From positions 17,570-81,569 of the forward strand of contig CAZRHF010000001.1 in the NCBI GenBank assembly GCA_964599835.1: a stretch of 64,000 bases of DNA, read 5' to 3'. The stretch is from SFWF01 sp964599835 (GTDB lineage: Bacteria > Bacillota > Clostridia > Oscillospirales > Acutalibacteraceae). The position numbers were made by a program, and so were the translations under genes. Positions 26,323 through 34,553 of the stretch are shown piece by piece; positions within the stretch are counted from its first letter, which is position 1; each line of letters opens with the position of its first letter. Under the pieces are notes generated by a model. That model did no database searches and was not told the DNA's origin. It worked only from the letters and a program-made list of their open reading frames with translations.

Positions 26323-27594
26323 TTACTTAAGAGAACTTATGTACTCGTCTACATCTACAACAACATTCTCTGCTCTTGACTTTTCAGCCGCAAAAACAAC
26401 CAAGTGATTGTAGCAGGATTCGTCAATGGTCGGAACGGCATTACCACCGTATTCACCGATGAGATAAGAGTAAAGGGTTCTTACTATGCCTGCATCTCCG
26501 CCGCCGTGACCGCCTGCGATTCCGTCAACACCGCTATAAGGAATCTCTTCCTCCTGTCTTGTTTCAAAGTTGAACACCTTAATGGGATTATTACCGTCAA
26601 TCGCGGCGCGAACCTCTCCCTCGGTGCCCATAATATGAATGAAGCGACCGCCCTTATTAAAAGCATTCATCGAGAAGGTTACGGTAATATCGTCCTCGAA
26701 AAGCATATTAACGACCTGATGATCAACCACATCGTTATCACACTTATAAACACACTTTCCGTATAACGTTTCACGGAGAGCCTTCTCAACCATCTCGTCA
26801 GACGCATTTGCTTCGCGGGTAGCGGCTCCGCGGAACCAACCGTTATCCTTATCGTCAAGATAAAGCTTAACCGAGTTATAAGGGCAGGTATCGGCAACGG
26901 GGCAACCGTCAATGCAACGTTCGGGAGCCCCATCGGGAGCATTTTTTTCGGTAAAATAAGAAAGGGTTCCGAAAGACTGAACCTTAACGCATTTTTTACC
27001 GAGAAGCCACTGAAGGATATCTATATCGTGGCAAGACTTCTGAAGAAGCATTACAGAGCTACGCTCAGAATTGCCCCAGTTACCTCTTACAAAGCTATGA
27101 GACTGATGCACGTTACCAACACATTCCTCGTGATTTATAGCCATAACCTTGCCGAGCTTGCCCGAGTCGATGATCTCTTTAAGATGATTAAATACCTGAG
27201 TATAACGAAGAACTGTACAAATAACCACGCGAACACCGTTTTTCTTTGCGTTCTCGGTAAGCTTGATACATTCTTCCGGAGTAGGAGTGATGGGTTTTTC
27301 AAGAAGAAGATCGTATTTAAGATCAATAGCCATCATCGCAGGCTCAAAATGATCCCGGTCCATAGTAGCTACTATTGCAAGATCGGCAATCTTTCCGAGA
27401 GCGAGAAGAGGCTTATAATCGGTAAAGCACATTTCTTCGGGAATATTATGACGCTTTCTGATCTTCTCACGACGGCTGTCGATAGGCTCAGCAACGGCAA
27501 TAACCTCAAACTTGTCGGGCATATCAGCCATGTAGCTCGTATAACAGTCTCCGCGGCCGCCTGCACCAATGAGTATAACCTTGATCTTTTTCAT
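26323..27594 (-). CDS. Gfo/Idh/MocA family oxidoreductase
   Basis: An NAD(P)-dependent sugar or inositol dehydrogenase-like protein of 423 residues. The Rossmann loop is LIGAGGRGDCYTSYM (about 7-21), the catalytic lysine lies in LLLEKPITPTPEE, and the C-terminal half has the active-site KSCHDIDILQWLL (His/Asp). A cysteine cluster CIDGCPVADTCPYN sits in the C-terminal domain, a feature of one subfamily. The substrate is unknown. It is transcribed alone, divergent from the AraC regulator, so it may be that regulator's target. The terminator prevents read-through into the importer. Confidence 0.9.
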   Translation of the reverse strand: MKKIKVILIGAGGRGDCYTSYMADMPDKFEVIAVAEPIDSRREKIRKRHNIPEEMCFTDYKPLLALGKIADLAIVATMDRDHFEPAMMAIDLKYDLLLEKPITPTPEECIKLTENAKKNGVRVVICTVLRYTQVFNHLKEIIDSGKLGKVMAINHEECVGNVHQSHSFVRGNWGNSERSSVMLLQKSCHDIDILQWLLGKKCVKVQSFGTLSYFTEKNAPDGAPERCIDGCPVADTCPYNSVKLYLDDKDNGWFRGAATREANASDEMVEKALRETLYGKCVYKCDNDVVDHQVVNMLFEDDITVTFSMNAFNKGGRFIHIMGTEGEVRAAIDGNNPIKVFNFETRQEEEIPYSGVDGIAGGHGGGDAGIVRTLYSYLIGEYGGNAVPTIDESCYNHLVVFAAEKSRAENVVVDVDEYISSLK

Positions 27595-27631
27595 AAAAAT
27601 TCTCCTTTACATTTTGTAGAATTCTGTTATT

Positions 27632-27659
27632 ATTATAGCAGACGAAAATTATAAATCAA
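27632..27659 (-). promoter_or_regulatory. Promoter of the Gfo/Idh oxidoreductase gene
   Basis: On the minus strand TTGATT (27659-27654), 16 bases, TATAAT (27637-27632), then AAAGGAG and the ATG at 27594. It lies in the gap shared with the divergent AraC gene. Confidence 0.65.
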
Positions 27660-27704
27660 TATAATTTTAAGCCAAAAATATATAATTTTAGTTCAGGAGA
27701 AATT

Positions 27705-28541
27705 ATGATTTGGAAATCTTACGGTATAAACGAACTTGTAAAAATCGATTCTATGTATTCCCTGTCCACGCCGATTTACGATTTCGGCTATAATTTCGCA
27801 GGTGAAACTCATAACTTTTGGGAATGTGTTTATGTAAAAAGCGGCTCTATCGAAGTTTCAGCCGACGATAGAATACTTCGTTTAGAGAAAGGCCAGATTA
27901 TTTTTCATAAACCTTTGGAGCTACATAAGTTTTACGTTGATTCTGCCGACGGTACCGAGCTTCTTATATTTTCATACGACCTTGTCGGGGATATTCAGCA
28001 AAGTCTTACCGACCGCGCCTTTACGCTTAACGATAAGCAATCTGAATTCATTAGAGGTATTGAGGAATGTATTGATGCCCAAACCGACTCTAATGCATTG
28101 TACACGAGAAGATACATTGAGCTTTTCGAAAAAGTTCCAAGTCTTTCGCAAAAAATCGTTTCATATCTTCAGCTGTTGTTTTTGTCATTGGCAGAGAACG
28201 GTTGTCAAAGCGAACAGATACTCTCCGGAGAAGCAAAGCTTTTCAGAAAAGCAATAAACTATATGAATGACGCGATTTCAAGCGGAATTTCCGTAAATGA
28301 GCTTGCCGAAAAATTAAATATCAGTACGTCTACCCTAAAAAGGCTGTTTGATAAATACGCAGGTATGTCGGTACATAAATATTTTACCGCAATTAAAATT
28401 AAAACCGCTACCTCTCTGCTTTCTTCGGGGCTCAGCGTGGGGACGGTAGCAGAGCGTCTCGGTTTTAGCAGCAGCGCTTATTTTTCTGCGGTTTATAAAC
28501 GTGAAACGGGTAACGTACCTTCATCAATAAATAAAGAGTAA
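27705..28541 (+). CDS. AraC family transcriptional regulator
   Basis: A 278-residue regulator. Residues 1-160 form an N-terminal cupin-like sensor (KSGSIEVSADDRILRLEKGQIIFHKPLELH), and the C-terminal about 100 residues are the two-helix-turn-helix AraC domain, with LAEKLNISTSTLKRLFDKYAG and VAERLGFSSSAYFSAVYKRETG. It is divergent from the Gfo/Idh gene and near the sugar importer operon, which makes sugar-responsive activation likely. A CAGGAG precedes the ATG. Confidence 0.9.
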   Translation: MIWKSYGINELVKIDSMYSLSTPIYDFGYNFAGETHNFWECVYVKSGSIEVSADDRILRLEKGQIIFHKPLELHKFYVDSADGTELLIFSYDLVGDIQQSLTDRAFTLNDKQSEFIRGIEECIDAQTDSNALYTRRYIELFEKVPSLSQKIVSYLQLLFLSLAENGCQSEQILSGEAKLFRKAINYMNDAISSGISVNELAEKLNISTSTLKRLFDKYAGMSVHKYFTAIKIKTATSLLSSGLSVGTVAERLGFSSSAYFSAVYKRETGNVPSSINKE

Positions 28542-28542
28542 A

Positions 28543-28578
28543 AGGCGCAGTATATATCGTCCGATATATACTGCGCAT
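28543..28578 (+). terminator. Terminator between the convergent AraC and C39 peptidase genes
   Basis: GCGCAGTATATATCG (28545-28559) pairs with CGATATATACTGCGC (28562-28576), a 15-bp perfect stem. The plus-strand T-tract is weak (ATATTTATT) and the other side has CTTTTACTCTTT. Confidence 0.7.
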
Positions 28579-28580
28579 AT

Positions 28581-30260
28581 TTATTCAGGAAGAATTACTA
28601 ACGACTGAAATCCCAGCTCAGCGTAACGGTCCGCACAGAGGCGCTTTTCATAGCTTATGCATTTACCCGAATAGGGATCGTTAAAATAGTAGTTTTCTTC
28701 ATCATAACCAACAAGCAACATACAATGCTCATTGCCCGGCCAGGTGAATCTTGTACCATCTTCAAGATACCACGTATTTTGCGGATTGGTCTCCAGCATA
28801 CCGATGGTTGCCCAAACAAGAACGGGGACATCATTATCAATATATACCGAACACAAAGCGCTGAGCTTCGTACCGGTGGTGTTCGCAACCCTTCCTTCGG
28901 CACCAAAATAATTTTTAAGCGCCCCTTCTATTACCGGAGCCATACAACCGAAGGAAGCCGCCGTCTTTGGGTCTCCTATGAAATACTCCTTTGGATCGGG
29001 CCCATATTTTTTACCGTCGGCATAGTAAAAGCTTCGATTTTTTGGAAGATATTCTTCTACAAAGCTTGTAACCGTTATATTTTCACCGAAATATTTAAGC
29101 GCCATTACCGCACTTACCGACTCGCATCCGGTAGGAAATTCGGGAAACTGATGAATCAAAGGAACGTTTTTGATCAGTTTATCGGAATAGGCTGTATTTG
29201 CTGCTGGAGTTTCGAAACGCTCTGAAGATTGGATCGGGGCATCCGTATCGCTGAATTTAAAGCTTTTTGCTTCTTTATTTTCGGTAGTGCAGACATAAAG
29301 CTCATTGCTATTCCCCTCACCTGCAACCACAACAAAGTTTCCGTCCTCCATATAAACCAGATCTTTTACCGGAGCTTCTGTTTCGACGGTCGCATAGGTA
29401 CCGCTTATCAGATCGTAGCTTTTTATCTGATCACTCTTATCCTTTGAAACGCAGGTTGCAAGATAATTACCGCCCACACCAACGATAGTTTCATCAACAG
29501 AAGTAACCGAAATGTATTTGATAAGAACAGGATCGGTAAAGGTTACGGCCATTCCGTAATCGGTATAGCCGGCACAAACGCTGTCGCTGAACTTGGTAAG
29601 CCGTTTGTCGGTGATAAGACTTCTGCACTGAGTATCAGTAAGGAAAATAAGCTCGCCGTCCACAGACCTGAGATAGTATCCTTCATCATTGGATCCGATA
29701 AATTCGTTGCAAAAGAACCCTGTATCTATAAGTCTTGCTTCACCGCTCTCGACCGACGCAATATAAACGTTTCCATCCTTCATAGTGGTGAAAGCGAGTT
29801 GTTTGCCATCATTACTGAGGCCGCAGGCAGAAGACCAGGCATCATCCGACGTAAAGGTTTTTGATAACATCTCTTTGCCATCGTTACCGTAAAGCTTAAG
29901 AGTCTTAGCCAATTGATCTATTACGTAAAACCCATCATTTGTCATACCCGTCATCCAGCTACCTTCGCCGATATCGGTTTTTGAAATGGTCTTTCTCTCT
30001 TCTATATCGTAGAGCATGACTTCCAGCGAATATGTATCAAGACCCGGTGCTATAAGATCGATCTTCAAAATTCCGTTTTGCTCTTCGAGAGTCACAAGTT
30101 CTGCTTCGAATTCGTCCTCATCAAAGATCAGGTCGATATTGTCGGAGGGAGTATCTGAACAAGATCCGTCTTCGCGGGGATTAAGAAAAACAAACGAAAC
30201 TATCAGTGCCGAAACGATCAGAACTGCAATTAACGGTATTGTGATCTTTATCTTTTTCAT
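28581..30260 (-). CDS. Membrane-anchored C39-like cysteine peptidase with N-terminal propeller-like region
   Basis: A 559-residue protein with an N-terminal membrane segment (about residues 7-27), so it faces outside. Residues about 45-350 are beta-rich with repeated blades resembling a beta-propeller (for example GLSNDGKQLAFTTMKDGNVY). The C-terminal 190 residues are a C39-family (Peptidase_C39_2) domain: FPTGCESVSAVMALKYFG carries the cysteine, NEHCMLLVGYDEENYYFNDPYSG the histidine and aspartate. Targets are unknown; it is not linked to an ABC transporter as in bacteriocin processing. It ends a three-gene cluster with the nuclease gene 12 bases upstream. Confidence 0.85.
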   Translation of the reverse strand: MKKIKITIPLIAVLIVSALIVSFVFLNPREDGSCSDTPSDNIDLIFDEDEFEAELVTLEEQNGILKIDLIAPGLDTYSLEVMLYDIEERKTISKTDIGEGSWMTGMTNDGFYVIDQLAKTLKLYGNDGKEMLSKTFTSDDAWSSACGLSNDGKQLAFTTMKDGNVYIASVESGEARLIDTGFFCNEFIGSNDEGYYLRSVDGELIFLTDTQCRSLITDKRLTKFSDSVCAGYTDYGMAVTFTDPVLIKYISVTSVDETIVGVGGNYLATCVSKDKSDQIKSYDLISGTYATVETEAPVKDLVYMEDGNFVVVAGEGNSNELYVCTTENKEAKSFKFSDTDAPIQSSERFETPAANTAYSDKLIKNVPLIHQFPEFPTGCESVSAVMALKYFGENITVTSFVEEYLPKNRSFYYADGKKYGPDPKEYFIGDPKTAASFGCMAPVIEGALKNYFGAEGRVANTTGTKLSALCSVYIDNDVPVLVWATIGMLETNPQNTWYLEDGTRFTWPGNEHCMLLVGYDEENYYFNDPYSGKCISYEKRLCADRYAELGFQSLVILPE

Positions 30261-30272
30261 ATACGGCTCCTA

Positions 30273-31193
30273 TCAGGGTTTACAGCTACCGCAGGGTGAA
30301 TAGCCGTCTGCAATAAGGTCGTCTCTGCTTCCTGAATATTCCTGTTTATTATACTCCTTCATATCCTTAACACTATCACAATCGGGATAGTGGAATTTTT
30401 TGGAATTCGTGTTTAAAACATAGTCAGCTTCACCCTCAGAAGACGTCTGAGAAGAAGACGGCGCAGAAGTTATTTCTTCTCCGCTTAGCGCGCTTTGACC
30501 CGTAAGATAATCTATAGTTATGCCCGGCTGAATGTTATATACAAATACATTGAAGCAGATCCCGTCTCCCTCATCCTCAACCGAATAAGCCTCCATCTGA
30601 ACCCCTTTGGCAACGAGGTTCTTGCCCTCAAATACGGGGGTTACGCGGTAAAGAACATGGTTTTCAGTTACTCTCACATAATCCGCAACCATATTTTCAA
30701 AGGGAAGCATGCCCTCGACGTTAAAATATCTTGTTCCGGTTATAAGATTTTTCTCATTAGCATTTTCGCCCGTAAGCTGAAATCCGATAAGGTGACAACG
30801 GTTATAAAGATATTTTCCGTCGACAATATCATATTTTGCAGTTACCCATCCGCTGGGCTTTATCTGACCGATACCTTCCCTGTCCTCAGTCGGCATAATA
30901 TCAACGCCGATACAAGACAGAGCAACACCGCATCGACCAAGCTCGTCAAGCTCGGAATAGGTTTCAAAGGATTCTGTTACCGGCTCATCCTCGGAAAATT
31001 CAGGAACATTATCGGAAAGAACTATGTATGTTTCACCGCTATAGTCGGGTATCCCGTCGGAGGTTACTCCCGACTGAATGACCGAAGAGCTCCCTTGTTT
31101 ATCGTTTGATCCGGAAGTTTCCGAACAGGCGGTAAACAGCAGGCTTACCGAAAGCAATATTGCAATAAGCAGGCTAAAATTTCTGACTTTCAT
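30273..31193 (-). CDS. Secreted DNA/RNA non-specific endonuclease lipoprotein
   Basis: A 306-residue lipoprotein (lipobox LLFTAC, Cys at about residue 23) with a central beta-beta-alpha-metal nuclease of the EndA/NUC type: YNRCHLIGFQLTGENANEKN carries the catalytic His and the metal-binding Asn, followed by LITGTRYFNVEGMLPFEN. A C-terminal 45-residue module (KKFHYPDCDSVKDM, ending GYSPCGSCKP) resembles small cysteine-rich, possibly zinc-binding modules common on Firmicutes surface nucleases. It degrades extracellular nucleic acids, for nutrition or competence. The ATG at 31193 overlaps the TGA of the upstream gene (ATGA). Confidence 0.9.
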   Translation of the reverse strand: MKVRNFSLLIAILLSVSLLFTACSETSGSNDKQGSSSVIQSGVTSDGIPDYSGETYIVLSDNVPEFSEDEPVTESFETYSELDELGRCGVALSCIGVDIMPTEDREGIGQIKPSGWVTAKYDIVDGKYLYNRCHLIGFQLTGENANEKNLITGTRYFNVEGMLPFENMVADYVRVTENHVLYRVTPVFEGKNLVAKGVQMEAYSVEDEGDGICFNVFVYNIQPGITIDYLTGQSALSGEEITSAPSSSQTSSEGEADYVLNTNSKKFHYPDCDSVKDMKEYNKQEYSGSRDDLIADGYSPCGSCKP

Positions 31194-31594
31194 AGCTCAT
31201 ATACCTCTTTCGTGATCTTATCGTGCGAATTGCCTTTAAAGCTAAAAACACTTTTCGGGCTTTTTCCGTCAAGTACAGTTTGGTCAAAATACTTATCGGC
31301 GGGATAACGGCGATTCCATTTATAAATAATTACCTTATTTATTTTTGATTTAACGCTGCCAACGTCAATATTTTCAACAAAACAAAAGGCATCCTCTTTG
31401 ATATCTTCAATGCTTTCTGTTATTATAGTTTTTTCGGAAAAACCATTAAACAGAGCGGCCGAAAAAGGCGAAATATATAACATATTTTCCCCTACTGTTC
31501 TGACAATATCTTCGGTTACTGCTTTATCGCGGCTTTGACGTCGTCCACCGAAAAGTATTCCGAAATTATCGTCGACACAAACAATAATATTCAT
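31190..31594 (-). CDS. Hypothetical protein linked to the nuclease gene
   Basis: I do not recognise a named family. The 134-residue product begins MNIIVCVDDNFGILFGGRRQSRD and has no signal peptide or membrane segment; the N-terminal VCVDD and GGRRQSRD pattern recurs in my memory of Clostridial proteins beside secreted nucleases, but I cannot confirm this. The ATG at 31594 has a full AAGGAGGGG; the frame extends to 31624 without a better signal. Its TGA overlaps the nuclease ATG, so production of the two is coupled, which would suit a cytosolic partner such as an inhibitor or a nucleotide-handling protein. That is inference only. Confidence 0.7.
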   Translation of the reverse strand: MNIIVCVDDNFGILFGGRRQSRDKAVTEDIVRTVGENMLYISPFSAALFNGFSEKTIITESIEDIKEDAFCFVENIDVGSVKSKINKVIIYKWNRRYPADKYFDQTVLDGKSPKSVFSFKGNSHDKITKEVYEL

Positions 31595-31634
31595 CGTTTC
31601 CCCTCCTTGTTTATATTCTATCACACTTCATCCT

Positions 31635-31682
31635 AAAAATAAAGAAGAACACGACATTTACATAAAATAAAGTCGTGTTCTT
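31635..31682 (-). terminator. Terminator of the eleven-gene sugar operon
   Basis: AAGAACACGAC / GTCGTGTTCTT (31672-31682 and 31645-31655) form an 11-bp stem with a 16-base loop, followed on the minus strand by TCTTTATTTTT. It lies 4 bases past the stop of the electron-transfer flavoprotein gene. Confidence 0.85.
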
Positions 31683-31686
31683 TCGG

Positions 31687-33057
31687 TTATACGATTATTC
31701 CGTAGTCTGCGTAGTCGAATATGCGTGCATTTTTGTCAGCGTTTATGGCGATAACGGTACCTGCGCGTTCCATTCCTACAATATGGTGAACGGCTCCGCT
31801 GACACCGATGGCAATATAAACGGGAGGCGCTACTGTTTTACCGGTGAGACCTACCTGAGATGCATAAGGCATAAAGCCGTTATCCACAAGCTTACGTGTC
31901 GAAACTAATTCGGCGTCAAGTTTTTCTGCAAAAGCAGTAACCTTATCAATTTCATTTCTGACACCGTATCCTGCCGCTACAACAATATCCTTTAGTCCGC
32001 TTTGAAGAGTGCGGACGGTGGCCATAGCGGGACGCGTTGTGCTTTTTATTGCGGCAATAACGCTTCCCGATAAAGCAGGGCGTATCATTATAAGCTCGTT
32101 GTTGTTAACCTCAAGAGCCGTACAATCGGCACAAAGGCCAAGCGAAAGGCGGGCGGCCACACGGGCAGACATTCTTTTTGAAAGACTGTCGCTCTCCCAA
32201 AGCACCGCGTCGGGAGCACCTTCAGAAATAATCTTCGAAAGTAAAGCATCGTCGTCGGAGGGCTCGATAACAGTTATCTTATCAGCAACACCTTCGGCAA
32301 ATGAGCGCGGAGATTCACCGATTATATAAACTTCTTTAAGTTTTTCAGACGATTCATTTCTGAGCGAAGAAACAGTATTCTTAGATTTTGAAATTCCTTC
32401 TATTATGACAGCGTCAAGCTCGCAAAGTGAAATGAATTTACATTTTCTTCTGCCTGATTTATTTTCACTGCTTCGAAGAACTCTTGTGGGAGAACCGACA
32501 AGCCCGCATCTGGATATGTCGGCACCTATATCATCGGCAGAAAGAATCTCAACCTCGCCCAGTTTTGAGCGCAGTCCGGGAAGCCTTAAAGAATTGATTC
32601 GCTCGACCGTTATAAGTGCGGGAAGGCTTTTCATAACCGTTCCTTCGTCTCTTGTTATACATCTGATGCCGTCAGCGTACGATTCTATACTCATTACGTT
32701 GGTTATAAGATCCATAGCACTAAACACCGAAAGCATCGGACCAACCTGACCTGTATCGCCTACCAAAGTCTGTCTTCCGCATATAACAAGGTCTGGTGAA
32801 AGCTTTTCAATCGCTAATGACAAAGCATAAGCCGTTGCAAGCGTATCGGCACCTGCAAAAGCTTTATCACTCAGAAGTACGGCTTTTTTTGCGCCAAGCC
32901 GCGTAAGCCTTAGCAGGAGCTCCTTAGCAGACAGCGGCCCCATAGAAAGAAGGGTTATATCTGAAGCATCAAGCCTAAGCGCCGCCTCATAAGCACAGGC
33001 ATCGAAGGGATTTATCTCTCCGTCAAGACCCTGCCTGATACAAACAACTATCTTCAT
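31687..33057 (-). CDS. Single-chain electron-transfer flavoprotein, EtfB-EtfA fusion
   Basis: Both ETF subunits are encoded in one 456-residue chain. Residues 1-205 are EtfB-like (MKIVVCIRQ, AFAGADTLATAYALSLAI, VICGRQTLVGDTGQVGP, then ERINSLRLPGLRSK). Residues 212-456 are EtfA-like: SARVAARLSLGLCADCTALE, RPAMATVRTLQSG and the FAD domain QVGLTGKTVAPPVYIAIGVS with GAVHHIVGM. ETFs pass electrons between dehydrogenases and NAD or ferredoxin. Usual separate subunits total near 590 residues, so this is a condensed version; it ends right after ADYGI, lacking the usual C-terminal 20-25 residues. The ATG at 33057 (AAGGAG) is 1 base after the kinase stop; the longer frame to 33201 lies inside that kinase. 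Confidence 0.88.
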   Translation of the reverse strand: MKIVVCIRQGLDGEINPFDACAYEAALRLDASDITLLSMGPLSAKELLLRLTRLGAKKAVLLSDKAFAGADTLATAYALSLAIEKLSPDLVICGRQTLVGDTGQVGPMLSVFSAMDLITNVMSIESYADGIRCITRDEGTVMKSLPALITVERINSLRLPGLRSKLGEVEILSADDIGADISRCGLVGSPTRVLRSSENKSGRRKCKFISLCELDAVIIEGISKSKNTVSSLRNESSEKLKEVYIIGESPRSFAEGVADKITVIEPSDDDALLSKIISEGAPDAVLWESDSLSKRMSARVAARLSLGLCADCTALEVNNNELIMIRPALSGSVIAAIKSTTRPAMATVRTLQSGLKDIVVAAGYGVRNEIDKVTAFAEKLDAELVSTRKLVDNGFMPYASQVGLTGKTVAPPVYIAIGVSGAVHHIVGMERAGTVIAINADKNARIFDYADYGIIV

Positions 33058-33058
33058 A

Positions 33059-34528
33059 TCAGCGCTCCTTGTAGATAGGCGCAAGGGCATCGTGAATTTT
33101 TTTATATTCCTCAAAAACAGCGCTGTATTTTGCAGTATTCTCGGAATTGGGATAAACGGTATCCTTGACCTTAACGCAAAGCTCTGCGGCAGTTTTCGCA
33201 TCCTTAAACACGCCTACGGCAATACCTGCAAGCATGGCCGAGCCGAAAGACGAATCGGAGCTTTCGGTAATTCTCAGAGGAATACCTAAAACATCGGCAG
33301 TAATACCGCTCCAGAGTTTACCTTTAGCGCCGCCGCCGATTAGTGTTGCGGTTTTGTCGTAGGAAACACCGAGACCGTCTAAATATCGTTTGCTGTCGAG
33401 GAGTGAAAGAGACACGCCTTCCAGTACGGCACGGGTAAAATGCGCCTTGGTATGGGTGGCGCGAATACCGACAAAGCTTCCGCACAGCATCGGGTCTGCA
33501 TACGGTGTAAGCTCGCCGTTCAGATAAGGATGGAACATAAGCCCGTCAGAGCCTACATCAATATCCATTGCCTTTGCGTCAAGATCTTTATACTCTCCTC
33601 CGAAGGTATCACGATACCAGCGGTAAGAAGATGCCGCCGCTTTGGTAGCGGTTCCGGGATACCAAAGGCCAGGAGCTACGTGGGAATAGTTGACGAGATG
33701 TCTGTCAGGATAAGGTTTGTCGGTTATAACACAAATTCTGCCTGCGGTAGCAAGCTTTACGGTAACGTTGCCCTTTTCTACCGCTCCCGAGGCAAACACC
33801 TCCATAACGGTATCGGTAGTGCCGCAAATTACTGGAGTATCCTCTGCAAGTCCGGTTTCGGTGGCGGCTTTTTCGGTAATGCTTCCGATAATATCGGTGG
33901 GAGCTTTAATGGGTGGCAGTACGGAAGAATCTATTCCCGCAAGCCCGCAAAGCTTATCGTCCCATCTCATATCGTTACAGTTAAAGAGCATACTGCCCTG
34001 CGCTTCAATATAGTCGGTGCAAAAAACGCCTGTTAGATAATGTCTTATATAATCTTTTTCAAAGAAAATATATCTTATCTTTGAAAAGATTTCAGGTTCG
34101 TTTTCTTTTAGCCATACAAGCTGAGGCAGGGTCCATATCGTGTCGGGCTTATGATAAGTTTTTTCGAAAATTTCGTCTCCGAATTTTTCTCTTAAAAGAT
34201 CAGCCTGTTTGCGGCTTCTTGTATCGGTCCAGTGGATAGCGTTTCTAAGCGGTTTAAACTGCGCGTCGCACACAAGGGAGGTATGAGTAGCAGAATCGAC
34301 CGCAACGGCGGCGATTTCCTTTGGTGAAATTTTGCTGTTTTCAAGTATTGCTTTGCAGTTTTTGATTAAGGCAGATATCCAGTCGGCAGAATCCTGCTCG
34401 CATGCACCTTTTTCCACGTAAAGAGTTGGATATTCTACTGTGTTTTCGGCAATTATATTACCTTCTTCGGAAAGTAACGTTGCCTTTGAGGCGCCGCCGC
34501 CAAAATCAATTCCAAGCAGATATTTCAT
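33059..34528 (-). CDS. FGGY family carbohydrate kinase (xylulokinase-like)
   Basis: A 489-residue ASKHA-fold sugar kinase: N-terminal LLGIDFGGGASKATLLSEEG (phosphate 1 loop), AVAVDSATHTSLVCD, then IHWTDTRSRKQ (sugar contact), PVICGTTDTVMEVFASGA, and the C-terminal ATP-binding ATLIGGGAKGKLWSGITADVLG. The catalytic Asp would be in CGTTDTV. The closest known group is xylulokinase, but FGGY specificity cannot be told by eye. It is tenth in the operon, followed 1 base later by the ETF fusion. It probably phosphorylates a ketose made by the operon's isomerase. Confidence 0.9.
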   Translation of the reverse strand: MKYLLGIDFGGGASKATLLSEEGNIIAENTVEYPTLYVEKGACEQDSADWISALIKNCKAILENSKISPKEIAAVAVDSATHTSLVCDAQFKPLRNAIHWTDTRSRKQADLLREKFGDEIFEKTYHKPDTIWTLPQLVWLKENEPEIFSKIRYIFFEKDYIRHYLTGVFCTDYIEAQGSMLFNCNDMRWDDKLCGLAGIDSSVLPPIKAPTDIIGSITEKAATETGLAEDTPVICGTTDTVMEVFASGAVEKGNVTVKLATAGRICVITDKPYPDRHLVNYSHVAPGLWYPGTATKAAASSYRWYRDTFGGEYKDLDAKAMDIDVGSDGLMFHPYLNGELTPYADPMLCGSFVGIRATHTKAHFTRAVLEGVSLSLLDSKRYLDGLGVSYDKTATLIGGGAKGKLWSGITADVLGIPLRITESSDSSFGSAMLAGIAVGVFKDAKTAAELCVKVKDTVYPNSENTAKYSAVFEEYKKIHDALAPIYKER

Positions 34529-34553
34529 AACTTACTCCATTTAAATATTTAAA

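Noticed and set aside
28581..30260. C39 peptidase as part of a bacteriocin maturation system
   Set aside because: No ABC exporter, double-glycine leader peptide or immunity-type gene is nearby.
33058..33201. 48-residue extension of the EtfB-A fusion
   Set aside because: It overlaps the kinase gene in another frame, is basic and unlike any ETF; MKIVVCIRQ at 33057 is the canonical EtfB start.
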